A stretch of DNA of 5,516 nt. Origin: Bog-473 sp035947875 (GTDB taxonomy: Bacteria; Actinomycetota; Acidimicrobiia; Acidimicrobiales; RAAP-2). Below, piece by piece: positions 3,942-5,516 of this stretch. Below the pieces are notes generated by a model. That model saw nothing but the letters and a program-made list of their open reading frames with translations. It did not search any database and was not told the origin of the DNA. The stretch is taken from positions 1 to 5,516 of the forward strand of contig DASZJQ010000011.1 of NCBI GenBank assembly GCA_035947875.1. The letters run 5' to 3'. Within the stretch, counting starts at the first letter, position 1. Each line of letters begins with the position of its first letter. Made by a program: the position numbers and the translations under genes.

Positions 3942-5494
3942 AGCGGCACGTTGCCGTGCTTGCGGCGGGGGAGCTCCTCGCGCTTGGTCGAGAGGATCTC
4001 CAAGCTGCGGCAGATGACGGCCCGGGTGTCGGCCGGGGAGATGACGTCGTCGACGTAGCCCCGCTCTGCCGCGATGTAGGGGTTGGCGTAGCGCTCGGTG
4101 TAGTCGTCGATCAGCTCGGCCCGCCGGCTGGCCGGGTCGGCGGCCTCGGCCAGCTCGCGGCGGTACACGATTTCGACGGCGCCGTTGGGCCCCATCACGG
4201 CCAGCTCGGCCGACGGCCAGGCGAAGGCCAGGTCGGCCCCGATGGACTTGGAGTTCATGACGACGTAGGCGCCGCCGTAGGCCTTGCGGGTGATGATCTG
4301 GATGCGCGGCACGGTGGACTCGCAGTAGGCGTAGAGGAGCTTGGCCCCGTGGCGGATGATGCCGCCGTACTCCTGGTCGGTGCCCGGCATGAAGCCCGGC
4401 ACGTCGACGAAGGTGAGCAGGGGGACGTTGAAGGCGTCGCAGACCCGGACGAAGCGGGAGGCCTTCTCGGACGAGTCGATGTCGAGCACGCCGGCCAGCA
4501 CGGCGGGCTGGTTGCCCACGATCCCCACCACCCGTCCGCCCATCCGGGCGAATCCGCACGTGATCGACATGGCCCAGTGGCGGTGGACCTCGAAGTAGTC
4601 GCCGTCGTCGACCACGGCCCCAATGACCCGCTTCATGTCGTAGGGCTGATTGGGCGAGGACGGCATGAGGCTGATCAGCTCGGGCACCTGGCGTTCGGGA
4701 TCATCGCCGGTCACCTCCATCGGGGGCTCCTCCAAGTTGTTGGAGGGCAGGAAGGAGAGGAGGTGGCGCACGTCATCGAGGCAGGCCTTCTCGTCGGGGG
4801 CGACGAAGGTGGCCACGCCCGACTTGGTGGCATGGCTCATGGCGCCCCCGAGCTCTTCGAGCGTGACGTCCTCCCCGGTGACCGTCTTCACGACGTCGGG
4901 CCCGGTGATGAACATGTGCGACGTGCCCTGGACCATGAAGATGAAGTCCGTCATGGCCGGGGAGTAGACGGCGCCACCGGCGCACGGCCCCAGGATGACG
5001 CTGATCTGGGGAATGACGCCCGACGAGGCCACGTTGCGATGGAAGATGCCACCGTAGGAGTGGAGGGAGACCACCCCTTCTTGAATGCGCGCCCCGGCGC
5101 CGTCGTTGAGCCCGATCATCGGCACGCCGGTCGAGGCGGCCAGGTCCATCACCTTGTGGATCTTCTCGGCGAACACCTCGCCCAGCGCACCGCCGAAGAC
5201 GGTGAAGTCCTGGCTGAAGACGCAGACGCGCCGGCCTTCGACGGTGCCGAATCCGGTGACCACCCCGTCGGTGTAGGGGCGGTTGTCCTCCAGGCCCATG
5301 CCGTGGGCCCGGTGGCGGGCCAGCATGTCCAGCTCCTGGAACGAACCCTCGTCGAGGAGGTAGTCGATGCGTTCCCGGGCGGTCATCTTGCCCTTGGCGT
5401 GCTGCCGCTCGACCGATTTCTCACTGCCGGCGTGCAACGCCTGCTCCTTGCGCTCGGCCAGCTGGGCCAGGCGTTCAGCCATCGAATGTTCCAT
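3938..5494 (-). CDS. Acyl-CoA carboxylase carboxyltransferase (beta) subunit, propionyl/acetyl-CoA type
   Basis: This 518-aa protein has the full length of PccB/AccD-type carboxyltransferases, which transfer CO2 from biotin (on the alpha subunit) to an acyl-CoA, giving for example methylmalonyl-CoA from propionyl-CoA. Two crotonase-fold halves are seen. The N-terminal half has HAKGKMTARERI (32-43), the DGAGARIQEG loop (131-140) and the oxyanion segment CAGGAVYSPAMTDF (171-184). The C-terminal half has VDVPGFMPG (363-371), KAYGGAYVVMNSKSIGADLAFAWP (404-427) and AVMGPNGAVEI (432-442). The residue known to steer substrate choice in Streptomyces coelicolor PccB (Asp422) and AccB (Ile420) is Val411 here, closer to the broader AccB type, so strict propionyl-CoA specificity is not assured. 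The ATG at 5494 lies 6 nt after TAGCCT with no Shine-Dalgarno sequence, which suggests a leaderless start; ATG 5482 is an alternative. The gene heads an operon with the small protein and DUF4031. No alpha subunit is in the window. Confidence 0.95.
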   Translation of the reverse strand: MEHSMAERLAQLAERKEQALHAGSEKSVERQHAKGKMTARERIDYLLDEGSFQELDMLARHRAHGMGLEDNRPYTDGVVTGFGTVEGRRVCVFSQDFTVFGGALGEVFAEKIHKVMDLAASTGVPMIGLNDGAGARIQEGVVSLHSYGGIFHRNVASSGVIPQISVILGPCAGGAVYSPAMTDFIFMVQGTSHMFITGPDVVKTVTGEDVTLEELGGAMSHATKSGVATFVAPDEKACLDDVRHLLSFLPSNNLEEPPMEVTGDDPERQVPELISLMPSSPNQPYDMKRVIGAVVDDGDYFEVHRHWAMSITCGFARMGGRVVGIVGNQPAVLAGVLDIDSSEKASRFVRVCDAFNVPLLTFVDVPGFMPGTDQEYGGIIRHGAKLLYAYCESTVPRIQIITRKAYGGAYVVMNSKSIGADLAFAWPSAELAVMGPNGAVEIVYRRELAEAADPASRRAELIDDYTERYANPYIAAERGYVDDVISPADTRAVICRSLEILSTKREELPRRKHGNVPL

Positions 5495-5500
5495 ACGGGC

Positions 5501-5506
5501 AGGCTA
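5501..5506 (-). promoter_or_regulatory. -10 element of the carboxylase operon (leaderless type)
   Basis: TAGCCT on the minus strand fits TAnnnT and is followed by 6 nt and then the ATG at 5494, placing the transcription start at the A of the start codon. This is the classic spacing of actinobacterial leaderless promoters. The -35 region would fall beyond the end of the window and cannot be judged. GGGAG at 5512-5516 is too far from the ATG to act as a ribosome binding site. Confidence 0.5.
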
Positions 5507-5516
5507 ACGCTCCCGG

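Noticed and set aside
3942..4559. Upstream extension of the small-protein frame inside the carboxyltransferase gene
   Set aside because: This part is an out-of-frame reading of the conserved carboxyltransferase. The real small gene begins at the GTG overlapping the carboxyltransferase stop.
1..5516. CRISPR arrays, tRNA/rRNA genes, insertion sequences, phage genes or a defence system
   Set aside because: No repeated spacers, tRNA-like cloverleafs, transposase motifs or terminal repeats were seen. All substantial coding space is explained by metabolic genes and small linked proteins.

Overview
This GC-rich window (roughly two thirds G+C, strongly GC-biased third codon positions) looks like chromosomal DNA of a high-GC actinobacterium. 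Two promoters resemble actinobacterial leaderless promoters (TAnnnT hexamers 6 to 8 nt before an ATG). A lineage such as Acidimicrobiia is my guess, not something the sequence proves. No RNA genes, mobile elements, CRISPR arrays or prophage traces were seen. Coding density is close to complete.

Layout. Positions 1-437 (minus) hold the N-terminal 145 codons of a peptidase S51 / type 1 glutamine amidotransferase-like protein whose usual serine nucleophile position reads alanine. A 74-bp divergent intergenic region (438-511) carries a palindrome wedged between two opposing -10-like hexamers. Rightward from it run a 3-hydroxyacyl-CoA dehydrogenase (512-1366) and, after a 70-bp gap, an ethylmalonyl-CoA mutase (1437-3428). 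Converging on them from the right end is a three-gene, tightly overlapped minus-strand operon: acyl-CoA carboxylase carboxyltransferase (beta) subunit (5494-3938), an 88-aa tryptophan-rich small protein that may be its accessory subunit (3941-3675), and a 101-aa DUF4031 protein (3678-3373). The DUF4031 gene appears to start at a CTG codon, and its 3' end overlaps the end of the mutase gene.

How the genes fit together. The dehydrogenase interconverts acetoacetyl-CoA and 3-hydroxybutyryl-CoA. The mutase converts ethylmalonyl-CoA to methylsuccinyl-CoA. The carboxylase would add CO2 to a short acyl-CoA such as propionyl-CoA. These three steps belong to the ethylmalonyl-CoA pathway, which assimilates acetyl-CoA without isocitrate lyase. 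The other enzymes (crotonyl-CoA carboxylase/reductase, methylsuccinyl-CoA dehydrogenase, mesaconyl-CoA hydratase, methylmalyl-CoA lyase, and the biotin-carrying alpha subunit) are not in the window, so a complete pathway is an inference.

The window is mostly recognisable central acyl-CoA metabolism rather than a new system. The points most worth a second look are the carboxylase / small protein / DUF4031 coupling with its probable CTG start, the operator between the divergent promoters, the cofactor and substrate-specificity residues of the two metabolic enzymes, and the altered S51 nucleophile motif.
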